Positions 30,009 through 39,985 of a stretch of DNA of 64,000 bases are shown one piece after another. This DNA is from Nocardioides sp. LHD-245 (GTDB lineage: Bacteria; Actinomycetota; Actinomycetes; Propionibacteriales; Nocardioidaceae). Within the stretch, counting starts at the first letter, position 1. Each line of letters begins with the position of its first letter. The stretch covers positions 310,001 to 374,000 of the forward strand of contig NZ_JAVFWN010000001.1 in the NCBI RefSeq assembly GCF_030929495.1, read 5' to 3'. Position numbers and translations under genes: made by a program. The notes under the pieces were generated by a model, which saw only the letters and a list, made by a program, of their open reading frames with translations, was not told the DNA's origin and did no database searches.

Positions 30009-30415
30009 TCGCACTTGACGCGAACGTGCTCATCGCCGTGACGGACGAACGCGACTCTCACCACCAGGCTGCGAAGAGCCTCCTTGCAGAGCACCTCGAT
30101 CGCGAGTTGGTGATCGGTTCGGTGAACCTTGCGGAGGTGCTGGTCGGTCCGGCAAGGGTGGGGCGAGTCGAACAGACCTTGATGCACCTGTCTCGAGTCG
30201 GCGTCACGGAGCTGCCTTTGCCGGGTGGCGCGGCACCTCGGCTTGCGGTGCTCCGGGCTTCGACAGGTCTCAAGATGCCGGATTGCTGTGTCCTGTTGAC
30301 CGCACAGCATGCCCGGGCAGCGGTCGCCACCTTCGACCGGCGACTCCGCGCCGCCGCTCGCTCCCTCGGTCTCGCCGTCCTTCCCGATGACGACGACCCG
30401 GATCCGCGGAGTTAG
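29996..30415 (+). CDS. vapC: PIN-domain ribonuclease toxin (VapC-like)
   Basis: 139 residues. The four acidic PIN residues are all present: Asp8 (ALDANVLIA), Glu47 (NLAEVL), Asp96 (KMPDCCVLL) and Asp114 (ATFDRRL). It is therefore likely an active Mg-dependent endoribonuclease cleaving tRNA or rRNA. The GTG at 29996 overlaps the antitoxin by 13 bp; a TTG at 30005 (TTGA junction) is an equally plausible coupled start. Its TAG stop is the first half of the next -10 box. The pair sits between gatB and the B12-regulated operon. Confidence 0.85.
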   Translation: MARLIALDANVLIAVTDERDSHHQAAKSLLAEHLDRELVIGSVNLAEVLVGPARVGRVEQTLMHLSRVGVTELPLPGGAAPRLAVLRASTGLKMPDCCVLLTAQHARAAVATFDRRLRAAARSLGLAVLPDDDDPDPRS

Positions 30416-30418
30416 ACT
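30413..30418 (+). promoter_or_regulatory. -10 box (TAGACT) of the cobalamin riboswitch transcript
   Basis: TAGACT includes the stop codon of the PIN toxin and lies just before the P1 stem of the riboswitch (30422), putting the RNA start near 30425. No consensus -35 was found. Confidence 0.5.
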
Positions 30419-30421
30419 CCG

Positions 30422-30553
30422 CAGGACACATCGAGAACACGCCCGTGGTGGGGGAAGCCGGTCCGATCCCGGCGCTGACCCGCAACCGTGGACCGCCTCT
30501 ACGACATCAGTCGTGGGAGCGGTGAGCCGGAGCACCTGCCGCGGCGCGTCCTG
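30422..30553 (+). ncRNA. Cobalamin (B12) riboswitch aptamer
   Basis: The closing stem pairs CAGGAC (30422-30427) with GTCCTG (30548-30553). Inside are the conserved core GGGGGAAGCCGGTCC, then GGCGCTGACCCGCAACCGT (30471-30489), and the 3' B12-box GAGCCGGAGCACCTGCC (30524-30540). These are the invariant blocks of class I cobalamin riboswitches. It binds adenosyl- or methylcobalamin and turns down the downstream genes, so the five genes that follow are predicted to be induced on B12 starvation. Confidence 0.95.
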
Positions 30554-30560
30554 ACACAAC

Positions 30561-30629
30561 GCTGTCGTGGAAAGCAGCGGGTCAGCGGCACAGGAATCTG
30601 GGCCCGCCCGCTGTCGTGCAGCGGGAAGG
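30561..30629 (+). promoter_or_regulatory. Riboswitch expression platform: ribosome-site sequestering hairpin with competing arm
   Basis: CCCGCTG (30607-30613) pairs with CAGCGGG (30619-30625), and the GGGAAGG ribosome site (30623-30629) starts inside that stem. A second CAGCGGG at 30575-30581 could pair with the same CCCGCTG and free the ribosome site. The 9-base GCTGTCGTG is also repeated (30561-30569, 30610-30618). This is a translational on/off switch by mutually exclusive pairing; which form cobalamin favours is inferred. Confidence 0.6.
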
Positions 30630-30635
30630 CCCCAC

Positions 30636-32132
30636 ATGTCCCCCCGTTCTCTCGTACGCCGCACGGTCGCTGCCGTCGCCGGCGGTGCCGTCGTCGCCGG
30701 CGGCCTGATGGCCGTCGCGCCCGTGCCGGCGACCCATGCAGCGCCCGCCGCCCCGAGCGCCGAGGCGAGCGCTGCCGCAGCGTGGCTGGACGGTCGCGTT
30801 GCCGGCGGCCTGATCGACGGCAACGTCAGCGTCACCATGGACTACGCCCTGAGCCTCGACGCGACCGGTCTCGACACCCCGGCGCGGGTCGGCGGGCTCG
30901 TAGCCGGCGTCGACGGCGGTCTGGCGGACTACCTGGCCGGTGCCTTCGACCGCGACGCCAGCACGGCGAAGGCGGCCTACTTCTACGCCGCCATGGAGCA
31001 GGACCCCCGCGACGCCGCCGGTCTCGATCTCGTGGCCGACACCGAAGGCGCGCTCGACGCCGAGGGGCGGCTCGGTGACAGTGGCGTCTACGGCCAGGCG
31101 TGGGCAGTACTCGCGCTGAACGCGGCCGGCAGCGACGACGCGGGCGTGGCGACGGAGGCGCTCATCGACGACCAGTGCGCCGACGGCGCCTGGGGCTGGA
31201 GCTGTGCCGGTGGCCAGGACATCGACTACACCGCCTACAGCCTCCTGGCGCTGCGCGCCGCGCCGGCCACGCCGGCGACTGCCTCGGCCATCTCATCCGC
31301 TGTCGCGTTCCTGAAGTCGAAGCAGGGCGCCACCGGCGGATTCGGGGACAGCGGCGACCCGACGGACGCCTTCTACACGCCCGACAACGCCAACACCACC
31401 GGACTGGCCGCCTGGGCCCTGGGCGCGTCCGGCGAGACCGAGCGCGCGGCGCGGGCGTCGAGCTGGATCGCCGCTCACGAGGTCGTCGCACTGGCCGGCT
31501 GCGGCCGTGGTCTCGACGCCGACCACGGCGCCATCGCCTACTCCGCCGTGACGCTGAAGGAGGCTGTCGACGCGGGCGGCGTCCCGGCCGAGGTGACGGA
31601 GGAGTGGACTCTCGCCAGTGCCCAGGCCCTGGCCGGCCTCGCGTACCTCCCGGCGGCACAGCCCACCGTTCCCACCACGTTCGTCGACGCCGGTACGACG
31701 ACGAGCATCGCGCTCGCGGGCGCCCGCGCCGGCCAGCAGGTCTGCGTGACCGGCCTGGGGGCTCCTCAGCGGCTGATTTCCCCGGCCTCGGCGACCTTCG
31801 CGGTCCCGGCCGGCACCGCCGACCACGCGGTCACGGTGACGTACCTCGGCGGCAGCACGACGACGACCGTCAAGGCACTCGACGCCACCAAGCTCAAGGT
31901 CAAGGTCCCGTCGACCATCAAGGCGAAGAAGAAGGCCACGATCAAGGTCAAGGGTCTCGCGGCCGGCGAGCCGGTCACCGTCAAGGTCGGCAAGAAGACC
32001 GCGACCGGGACGGCCAACGCCAAGGGCGTCGCGAAGGTCAAGGTCAAGGTCAAGAAGAAGGGCAAGGCCAAGGTCAAGGTGGTCGGCGCGTTCCCCGACC
32101 GCAAGGGCAAGGCCACGACCCGGGTCCGTTGA
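30636..32132 (+). CDS. Secreted alpha/alpha-toroid protein, candidate cobalamin-binding (transcobalamin alpha-domain-like)
   Basis: 498 residues. Signal peptide of about 35 residues (cleavage near THA-AP). Residues about 40-345 are repeated helical pairs with the small-residue motif of prenyltransferase/squalene-cyclase toroids: GVYGQAWAVLALNAAG, DYTAYSLLALRAA, NTTGLAAWALGASGE. Catalytic Asp motifs of terpene cyclases are not evident. An Ig-like stretch and a very lysine-rich tail (about 415-498) follow, suited to binding cell-wall polyanions. The same toroid fold forms the cobalamin-binding alpha domain of animal transcobalamin and intrinsic factor. Directly under a B12 riboswitch and ahead of an ECF transporter, corrinoid capture is the likely role (inference). 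Confidence 0.8.
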   Translation: MSPRSLVRRTVAAVAGGAVVAGGLMAVAPVPATHAAPAAPSAEASAAAAWLDGRVAGGLIDGNVSVTMDYALSLDATGLDTPARVGGLVAGVDGGLADYLAGAFDRDASTAKAAYFYAAMEQDPRDAAGLDLVADTEGALDAEGRLGDSGVYGQAWAVLALNAAGSDDAGVATEALIDDQCADGAWGWSCAGGQDIDYTAYSLLALRAAPATPATASAISSAVAFLKSKQGATGGFGDSGDPTDAFYTPDNANTTGLAAWALGASGETERAARASSWIAAHEVVALAGCGRGLDADHGAIAYSAVTLKEAVDAGGVPAEVTEEWTLASAQALAGLAYLPAAQPTVPTTFVDAGTTTSIALAGARAGQQVCVTGLGAPQRLISPASATFAVPAGTADHAVTVTYLGGSTTTTVKALDATKLKVKVPSTIKAKKKATIKVKGLAAGEPVTVKVGKKTATGTANAKGVAKVKVKVKKKGKAKVKVVGAFPDRKGKATTRVR

Positions 32133-33016
32133 TGACCCTCGGCAGCTCTCTGCGCGCGGCGGCCGCGACGATCCTCGTCGCGGCCACTGCCGTGCTGCTC
32201 CCGCAGGGTTCCGCCTCTGCGGCGGCCTGCGGGGGCGCGACCGGCATCACCGTCGTCGTCGACTCCAACCAGCTCGGCGCCGGCATCAGCGCCGGCTGTG
32301 ACGCGGACGGTGGTGGCACAGCGGCCGGCAACTTCGCGGACGCCGGCTACACGATCGAGTACAGCCAGGCCGCCGGCATGAACGGCTTCGTGTGCAAGGT
32401 CAACGGCAGCCCGTCCGACGGCGACTGCACGGAGACCGACGCCTACTGGAGCCTGTGGTGGTCCGACGGGAGGTCGGGGACCTGGACGTATGCCGCCCGC
32501 GGCGTCGGTGGCCTCCGGGTCCCGGATGGCGGGTATCTCGCGTTCGCCTGGCACCAGGGCGGTGGCCGGGCAACCCCGCCCGACGTGGCGCCGACGCCGC
32601 GGATCGCGGAGCCCAAGCCCTCGCCGACGCCGTCCGCCGCAGGCGGGGCGGGCAGCGGCGACAAGAAGAAGCCGTCCGCTGCCACCAAGAAGCCCACGCC
32701 CAAGCCGGCGCCGTCGGCGAGCGCGACCTCCGCGTCTCCGACCCCGAGTCCCAGCGCGGGGACGACGCCGAGTGCGACCGACCCGTCGGCGTCGCCCTCG
32801 GACGCGGCCACGTCGGCGACACCGACCGCTGTGCCGAGCGCGAGCGCGAGCACTGGCGTGCCGTCGATCGACGAGATCACGGACGGCCCCGAGGCGACGT
32901 CCGCGGACGTGGACGAGAAGGACGACGGCGGATTCCCGGCCTGGCTGGGCATCGGCCTGGTCGTCGTCGTGCTGGGCGCGGCTGCGGCCGTCCCGGTCCT
33001 CCGCCGCCGGGCCTGA
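32132..33016 (+). CDS. Surface-anchored DUF4430-like beta-domain protein
   Basis: 294 residues. Signal peptide of about 31 residues. Residues about 32-140 resemble the DUF4430 beta-grasp-like domain: a GITVVVDSNQLG strand, two cysteine pairs, and YWSLWWSDGRSGTWTYAARG with the glycine/aromatic pattern of the family. A Pro/Ser/Thr/Ala-rich spacer (about 140-262), one membrane helix (about 267-288) and RRR follow, tethering it to the membrane across the wall. In transcobalamin the C-terminal beta domain is DUF4430-related and closes over B12; here it is a separate protein. Start and preceding stop overlap by one base (TGATG). Confidence 0.78.
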   Translation: MTLGSSLRAAAATILVAATAVLLPQGSASAAACGGATGITVVVDSNQLGAGISAGCDADGGGTAAGNFADAGYTIEYSQAAGMNGFVCKVNGSPSDGDCTETDAYWSLWWSDGRSGTWTYAARGVGGLRVPDGGYLAFAWHQGGGRATPPDVAPTPRIAEPKPSPTPSAAGGAGSGDKKKPSAATKKPTPKPAPSASATSASPTPSPSAGTTPSATDPSASPSDAATSATPTAVPSASASTGVPSIDEITDGPEATSADVDEKDDGGFPAWLGIGLVVVVLGAAAAVPVLRRRA

Positions 33017-33033
33017 ACGATGGGCGCGGGGCG

Positions 33034-34130
33034 ATGAGGCTGGCCCGGGACCTGCACCCCGTGGCCTGGTGGGCGTGGGCGGTGGGGCTCGCGGTCGCGG
33101 CGTCCTGCACCACCAACCCGCTCCTGCTGCTGGTCCTGCTCGGCGTGATCACCCTCGTCGTGCTGACCTGTCGCTCCGACCAGCCGTGGGCGCGCTCGTT
33201 CCGGCTCTACGTGTGGCTCGGCGTGGTCGTGGTCGTGGTCCGGATCCTGTTCCGGGTCGTGCTCGGCGGCGACGTGCCCGGCCACGTGCTCCTCACCCTG
33301 CCCACGATCCCGCTGCCGGACTGGGCCGCGGGCATCTCGCTGCTCGGCCCGTTCACCCGCGAGGAGCTGCTCGCCGCGACGTACGAGGGCCTGCGCCTGG
33401 CGACCCTGCTCATCGCGGTCGGCGCGGCCAATGCCCTGGCCAACCCGAAGCGGCTGATGAAGTCGCTGCCGCCCGCCCTCTACGAGATCGGTACGGCGAT
33501 GACGGTCGCCATCAGCGTCGTCCCGCAGCTCGCCGACAGCGCGCGGCGGGTGCGGGCCGCGCAGCAGTTGCGCGGGGGACCGCAGGGTCGGTTCCGCCGG
33601 ATCCGCGGAGTACGACGGCTGCTGGTCCCGATCCTCGAGGACTCCTTCGACCGCTCGCTGGCCCTGGCCGCCGGGATGGACGCCCGCGGGTACGGCCGCA
33701 CCGGTGAGCTGACCGCCGCCCAGCGGCGCGGCACCGGCGCGCTGATCATCGCCGGGCTGCTGGGCGTCTGCGTCGGCGTCTACGCCTTCCTCGACAGCAC
33801 CGCGCCGCGGGTCCTCGCCCTCCCGATGCTCGCCGTCGGCACGCTCGTCGCGCTCGGCGGCTTCGCGCTGGCCGGCCGACGGGTGCAGCGCACCCGCTAC
33901 CGCCCTGACCGCTGGCAGGTCCCCGAGATCGTGGTCGCCGCGTCCGGGATCGCCGCAGGTGCGGGGATGTGGGCGCTCCAGCGCTGGGAGACGCTGATCG
34001 CGCACCCCGGCGTTCTGGTCCGTCCCGACGTGTCGCTGCTCGCCCTGGTCGCCGCACTGGTCGCGGTGCTCCCGGTGTGGGCGGCCCCGCTGCCGGTGAC
34101 CGCGCGGCGCCGCGAGGAGGCGCTGGTCTG

Positions 34131-34131
<1 letters not shown>
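33034..34131 (+). CDS. ecfT: ECF transporter transmembrane T component
   Basis: 365 residues with about 6-8 hydrophobic segments, longer than the usual 260 because of an extra C-terminal membrane pair (about 290-350). The family core is clear: ANALANPKRLMKSLPPALYEIGTAMTVAI and, in the cytoplasmic coupling helices, AGMDARGYGRTG with the Ala-Arg-Gly motif that docks on the ATPases. Related to CbiQ, but no CbiM or CbiN is present, so this is not a cobalt importer of that type. It begins 17 bp after the DUF4430 protein and overlaps the ATPase gene by one base. Confidence 0.9.
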
Positions 34132-35779
<1,648 letters not shown>

Positions 35780-35783
<4 letters not shown>

Positions 35784-36610
35784 CCGGGTCCACCGAGCGG
35801 GGCCGCCCGGCCGCGGTGCCGCTCCGGCTGCGCTCGGGCGCGGTGCTCGCGATCACCTCGGTGATCGGGCTGCTCATGCTGGCCTGGCCGCTGCTCCTCG
35901 ACGTCTCGCCCGACGCCGGGCGGGTCGACCCGCCCTTCCTCTTCCTCCTGTTGCTGCCGGTGATCCTCGGCGTGGTCCTCGCCGAGATGAGCGAGGGCGG
36001 CATGGACGCGCGGGTGCTCGCGGTGCTCGGCGTCCTCAGCGCGGTCAACGCCGTGCTGCGCCTGGCCAGTGCCGGCACGGCGGGCCTGGAGCTGGTCTTC
36101 TTCCTGCTGATCCTCGGCGGCCGGGTCTTCGGTGCCGGCTTCGGGTTCGTGCTCGGGTGCACGTCGTTGTTCGCCTCGGCGCTGATGACGGCCGGGGTCG
36201 GTCCGTGGCTGCCCTTCCAGATGCTCGTCGCCGCCTGGGTAGGCATGGGTGCCGGCCTGCTGCCGCGCCGGGTCCGCGGTCGCGGTGAGATCGCCCTGCT
36301 CACGGCGTACGGCGTGGTGTCGGCCTATCTCTACGGGCTCCTGATGAACCTCCAGGGATGGCCGTTCATGGCGGGCGTGCAGGTGCCGGGCCAGGACTCC
36401 ACCGAGATCTCCTACCTCCCGGGCGCTCCGCTGCTCGACAACCTGCACCACTTCGTCGTCTACACCCTGCTGACCTCGACCGGCGGCTGGGACACCGGGC
36501 GCGCGATCACCAACGCGCTCGCCATCGTGCTGCTCGGTCCGGCCGTGCTGGTCACGCTGCGCCGGGCGGCCCGCCGCGCCCGGATCGCCCCGGAGCCCGC
36601 GCCCCGCTGA
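35780..36610 (+). CDS. ECF transporter substrate-binding S component, predicted corrinoid-specific
   Basis: 276 residues with about 6 membrane segments. A long loop before the last helices (FMAGVQVPGQDSTEISYLPG) and the motif FGAGFGFVLGCTSLFASALMT typical of S components are present. Specificity cannot be read from sequence, but control by a cobalamin riboswitch and co-transcription with the toroid and DUF4430 proteins point to cobalamin or its precursors. Starts GTG within the ATPase stop (GTGA). Last gene of the operon; a GC-rich hairpin follows. Confidence 0.85.
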
Positions 36611-36621
36611 CCCAACGCCGA

Positions 36622-36650
36622 CGGCCCGGCCCCCATGGGGGACCGGGCCG
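36622..36650. terminator. GC-rich hairpin between the ECF operon and a convergent gene
   Basis: CGGCCCGG and CCCC arms (36622-36634) pair with GGGG and CCGGGCCG (36637-36650), one bulged A, CATG-centred. No T-tract on either strand. Its position between two convergent genes suggests bidirectional termination. Confidence 0.55.
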
Positions 36651-36678
36651 CAGGTGTGGAGCCGGGTGGACCCGTCGA

Positions 36679-37449
36679 TCAGGGAACGACGGTCACCGTG
36701 AGGAAGTTCGACGAGATGTAGTCGTCGTAGCCCGCGTCCTTGGTGTAGTACGCCTGGAAGGTGTACGTGCCCGGGCCGAACGGGGCCAGGTTGCCGCCGG
36801 CGAGGCCGGTGCCCGAGGTGATCTCGCGGCAGAAGTCCGTCCCGGCGTTGAACTGGCCGGAGCCGGCCGGGTAGAACGACTCGAAGCCCAGGAAGGACGG
36901 CGACTGCGAGCCGCCGGCGACGTTGCCGTTCTGGTAGAAGTCGACGTAGCCGGTCGTCGCGGGCCCGCCCTTGTACTTCACGCTGCCGGAGAGCGGCGTG
37001 CTGCTCGCGGGGGTGCTGATGTCGCAGGTCAGCGTCGTGGTGCTGACGGTCAGGGCCGAGTCGTAGACCTCGAACTTGGTCTTGCCCTTCTGCTTCTTGA
37101 ACTTGACCTTCACCTTGTAGTGGCCGGTGCCGAGGGCCGGAACCGTGTACTTGGCCTTGCCCTTCTTGGCCTTGGCCTTGCCCTTGAGGGTCACGCCGTT
37201 GTCACCGGCGATGGTGAACTTCGCCTTGCCCGAGCCACGGAGCTTCGTGGCGGTCAGGACCAGCTTGCTGATGCCGGGCTGGACGCCGTCGGCGGACTTC
37301 TTGACCTTGATCTTGTTGCCGGCCTTGACCTTCGCCGCGACGACCGGGCCGTCGGTGCCGGGGGCCGCGGTGGCGGCGGACGTCAGGGCCGGCGTGGCGA
37401 GGGCGACCGCGGTGATCGCGACGACGCCAGCGGAGACGAGCCTACGCAT
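36679..37449 (-). CDS. Secreted lysine-rich Ig-like protein of unknown function
   Basis: 256 residues from the ATG at 37449, chosen because AAGGAG lies 6 nt upstream; an ATG 15 nt earlier overlaps that site. Signal peptide of about 28 residues (cleavage near ATA-AP). Residues about 40-130 are strand-rich with Lys-Val-Lys patterns, like the tail of the toroid protein at 30636. The C-terminal half resembles a bacterial Ig/PKD-like beta sandwich with one cysteine pair. Probably a cell-surface or matrix protein. No specific family recognised. Confidence 0.72.
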   Translation of the reverse strand: MRRLVSAGVVAITAVALATPALTSAATAAPGTDGPVVAAKVKAGNKIKVKKSADGVQPGISKLVLTATKLRGSGKAKFTIAGDNGVTLKGKAKAKKGKAKYTVPALGTGHYKVKVKFKKQKGKTKFEVYDSALTVSTTTLTCDISTPASSTPLSGSVKYKGGPATTGYVDFYQNGNVAGGSQSPSFLGFESFYPAGSGQFNAGTDFCREITSGTGLAGGNLAPFGPGTYTFQAYYTKDAGYDDYISSNFLTVTVVP

Positions 37450-37567
37450 GTGGAGCTCCTTCATCGGTAGAGACCGACCACGTGAGCACGAGGTCCCGAG
37501 TCGGCCAGGGGTGAACGCAGGGCCTCCTTCCCCGGCCGACCCGGGGTAAACGCCCGCGTGCCCGCGG

Positions 37568-38746
37568 CTACGGCTCGATGAGCAGGATCCGGTCGTCGTC
37601 GGCGGCCGGGTCGCCGCGGCCGTCCTCGTTGCTGGTGGTCAGCCAGAGCCGGCCGTCGGGCGCGCGGACGACGGTCCGCAGCCGCCCGTAGTCGCCGGTC
37701 CCGCCCTTCCCGGCGAAGTACGCCGTCGGGTCGCTCACCTGGCCGTCGGCGACCTTGATCCGCCACAGCCGCTCGCCGTTGAGGGCCGCCATCCACAGGT
37801 AGCCGCCGGCGTAGGCGAGGCCCGAGGGCGACGCCTCGTCGGTCGACCAGGTCAGCTCCGGCCGGGTGTACTTCGCCGGCCCGCCGGTGCCCTCCACGAC
37901 CGGCCAGCCGTAGTCCTGGCCGGGCACGATCCGGTTGAGCTCGTCGGCCTTGCTGTCGCCGAACTCCGAGGCCCACAGCAGAGCCTCGTCGTCGAAGGCC
38001 AGGCCCTGCACGTTGCGGTGCCCCCAGGACCAGACGGCGTCACCGAACGGGTTGCCGGGAGCGGGCTCGCCATCGGCGGTGATCCGCAGGATCTTCCCGG
38101 CCATCGACGCCCGGTCGCGCGCGAGCTGGTCGTCGCCGATCTCGCCGGTGGTGACGTAGAGGAAGCCGTCGGGGCCGAAGGCGAGCCGTCCGCCGTCGTG
38201 GATCCGCCCGTCGGGGATGCCGGTCAGGACCGGCTCGGTCGCGCCGAGCTCGTCGCCGTCGAGCTTCGCACGCACCACGCGGTTGTCCTCGTCGGTGGTG
38301 ACGTAGAAGTAGATCAGCGCGTCGGTGGCGAAGCCGGGGGAGACGGCGACGCCGAGCAGACCGGCCTCGCCGCCCGGCGCGGTCTCGGGGATCCGGCCGA
38401 TCTCGACGACCTCGCCCTCCTCGTCGCTGGTCTCGCCGTGGCCGGGGACCTCCGGCGGGGTCACGAGGAGCACCCGCCCGCTGTCGCGCTCGGTCACCAC
38501 GCCACGGCCGTCGGGCAGGAAGTCGACGCCCCACGGTGTCGCCAGCCCGGTCGCGACCGTCGCGACGACGTCCGGAACGCCGTCGATGGTGAAGATGACC
38601 TTGCCGTCGACGACCGATCCGGTCGGCGCCGCCGTCGCAGTGCCCATCACGTCGACGGTGCTCACGTTGCCGCCCTGACCGCAGCCCGCGGCGAGGAGCG
38701 TCAGGGCCGAGAGCCCGGCGGCGACGCGGCCGGCCGGGCGCCTCAC
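37568..38746 (-). CDS. Lipoprotein PQQ-type sugar dehydrogenase (glucose/sorbosone dehydrogenase fold)
   Basis: 392 residues from the GTG at 38746. Lipobox LLAAGC places the lipid on Cys22. The beta-propeller shows LATPWGVDFLPDGRGVVTERDSGR, GGEAGLLGVAVSPGF, IHDGGRLAFGPDGFLYVTTGE and HRNVQGLAFDD, the standard blades of this family. Whether it binds PQQ is not certain. M. tuberculosis LppZ is a lipoprotein of this family in the same gatB-ilvB interval, so this is likely its counterpart. The GTG overlaps the stop of the upstream hydrolase by 4 bp, so the two are coupled. Confidence 0.9.
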   Translation of the reverse strand: MRRPAGRVAAGLSALTLLAAGCGQGGNVSTVDVMGTATAAPTGSVVDGKVIFTIDGVPDVVATVATGLATPWGVDFLPDGRGVVTERDSGRVLLVTPPEVPGHGETSDEEGEVVEIGRIPETAPGGEAGLLGVAVSPGFATDALIYFYVTTDEDNRVVRAKLDGDELGATEPVLTGIPDGRIHDGGRLAFGPDGFLYVTTGEIGDDQLARDRASMAGKILRITADGEPAPGNPFGDAVWSWGHRNVQGLAFDDEALLWASEFGDSKADELNRIVPGQDYGWPVVEGTGGPAKYTRPELTWSTDEASPSGLAYAGGYLWMAALNGERLWRIKVADGQVSDPTAYFAGKGGTGDYGRLRTVVRAPDGRLWLTTSNEDGRGDPAADDDRILLIEP

Positions 38747-39678
38747 GCGAGTCCGCCCAGGAACTCCAGCAGCAGGCCGTGCACCCGCTCGGGCTGCTCC
38801 AGCTGCACGAAGTGCGAGCCACGCAGCTCGACGTACGTGCTGTCCTGGCCGCGCGCGGCCAGGCGCCGCGACGCGCTCGCCATGTCGCGGGCGCCGGCCA
38901 GGATGTCCCAGGTCGCCGATACGAACATGGTCGGCACCTCGATCCGGCTCAGCCGCACCCGAGGATGCCGTGAGGTGCTGATCGCGAGGTGGGCGTACCA
39001 GTCGACCGGTGTGGTGACGAACTCCCGCAGGCCGAGCGCCGCGGCCTCGGGATCGGCGACGGGGAACAGGAACCCGGTGCGTCCCAGCAGCCGGACGGCG
39101 GCGGCGTTGACCGGGAGCCGACGGAGGAGCGGGTTGACCGCCCACCCCGTGTGCTTGGCGACGCGGCACGCGTTGACCGTCACCGCCCGGGCCAGCAGGC
39201 GGGGCAGGTGCAGCGGACCGAGCATGGTGGCGAAGGTGTCGCCCGGGACTCCGCACATGGCGAAGATGCCGCGCACCCGCTCGGGGTGGCGATAGGTCAT
39301 CTCGAAGGCGGTGTTGACACCCATCGACCAGCCCATGAGGACCGCACTGTCGATGCCGAAGTGGTCCATGACGGAGAGGCCGTCCTGGACGAAGTGCTCG
39401 ATCTCGACGTGTTTCGGGTCGGCCGGACGCTCCGACCCGCCGACGCCGCGGTGGTTCCACGACACCACGCGCACCCCGCAGTCGGGCTCGAGCAGCCAGG
39501 GCCACAGGTGGGGGTTCGTGCCGAGTCCGTTGCAGAGCACGACGGTCGGGCCGTCGATCTCCCCGTCGGGGTCGTTGGTCCAGGCACGAACGTGGGTCCC
39601 GTCGTCGGACAGGATGTCGCGGAAGGCGATCGACGCGGACCGGACGCGCTGCTCGGGCCGGGGAGCGGAGGTCGACAT
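38743..39678 (-). CDS. Alpha/beta-fold hydrolase
   Basis: 311 residues. VVLCNGLGTNPHLW in the oxyanion region, WNHRGVGGSERP, nucleophile Ser in GWSMGVNTAFE, and a late His in RGSHFVQLEQPERV give a full catalytic triad. The NHRG motif resembles PHA-depolymerase-type and haloalkane-dehalogenase-type proteins. No signal peptide. Coupled to the sugar-dehydrogenase lipoprotein downstream. CAGAAT 6 nt before the ATG may be a weak -10 for a leaderless mRNA. The substrate is unknown. Confidence 0.87.
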   Translation of the reverse strand: MSTSAPRPEQRVRSASIAFRDILSDDGTHVRAWTNDPDGEIDGPTVVLCNGLGTNPHLWPWLLEPDCGVRVVSWNHRGVGGSERPADPKHVEIEHFVQDGLSVMDHFGIDSAVLMGWSMGVNTAFEMTYRHPERVRGIFAMCGVPGDTFATMLGPLHLPRLLARAVTVNACRVAKHTGWAVNPLLRRLPVNAAAVRLLGRTGFLFPVADPEAAALGLREFVTTPVDWYAHLAISTSRHPRVRLSRIEVPTMFVSATWDILAGARDMASASRRLAARGQDSTYVELRGSHFVQLEQPERVHGLLLEFLGGLA

Positions 39679-39718
39679 GGGTCGATTCTGCCGGACCCGG
39701 GCCGGAACGGCGGGACGG

Positions 39719-39922
39719 TCAGGCCTGCAGCGAGACGGAGCTCTCGATCACAGGGGTACGACGGGCGTCGGCACGGGCGGCGAGGAAGGCCTCGACGTCC
39801 TCACGCTCGGCGCGGCGCCGGGTGCATGCGGTGAGCGCGACCATGGCGTTGCGGCGGGCCCGCTGCTGAAGGGCGTCGGACCAGGTGTGGGTGAGGCGGA
39901 TGAGGTGATCAGGCAGTGACAT
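39719..39922 (-). CDS. Small basic hypothetical protein
   Basis: 67 residues, arginine-rich and helical (LQQRARRNAMVALTACTRRR). It lies between an EamA transporter and the hydrolase gene on the same strand, with GGAG about 11 nt before the ATG. No domain or membrane segment. Kept because it fills the interval with normal third-position GC, but it may be spurious. Confidence 0.5.
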   Translation of the reverse strand: MSLPDHLIRLTHTWSDALQQRARRNAMVALTACTRRRAEREDVEAFLAARADARRTPVIESSVSLQA

Positions 39923-39985
39923 GGGGGTGTCGACTCCGGATGGGGGATGGGATCTCCACGCTACGACCGGCAGGCGAGGCGCGGG

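Noticed and set aside
33020-33036. Earlier ATG at 33020 as the EcfT start
   Set aside because: It is out of frame with EcfT; the ATG at 33034 gives the family N-terminus.
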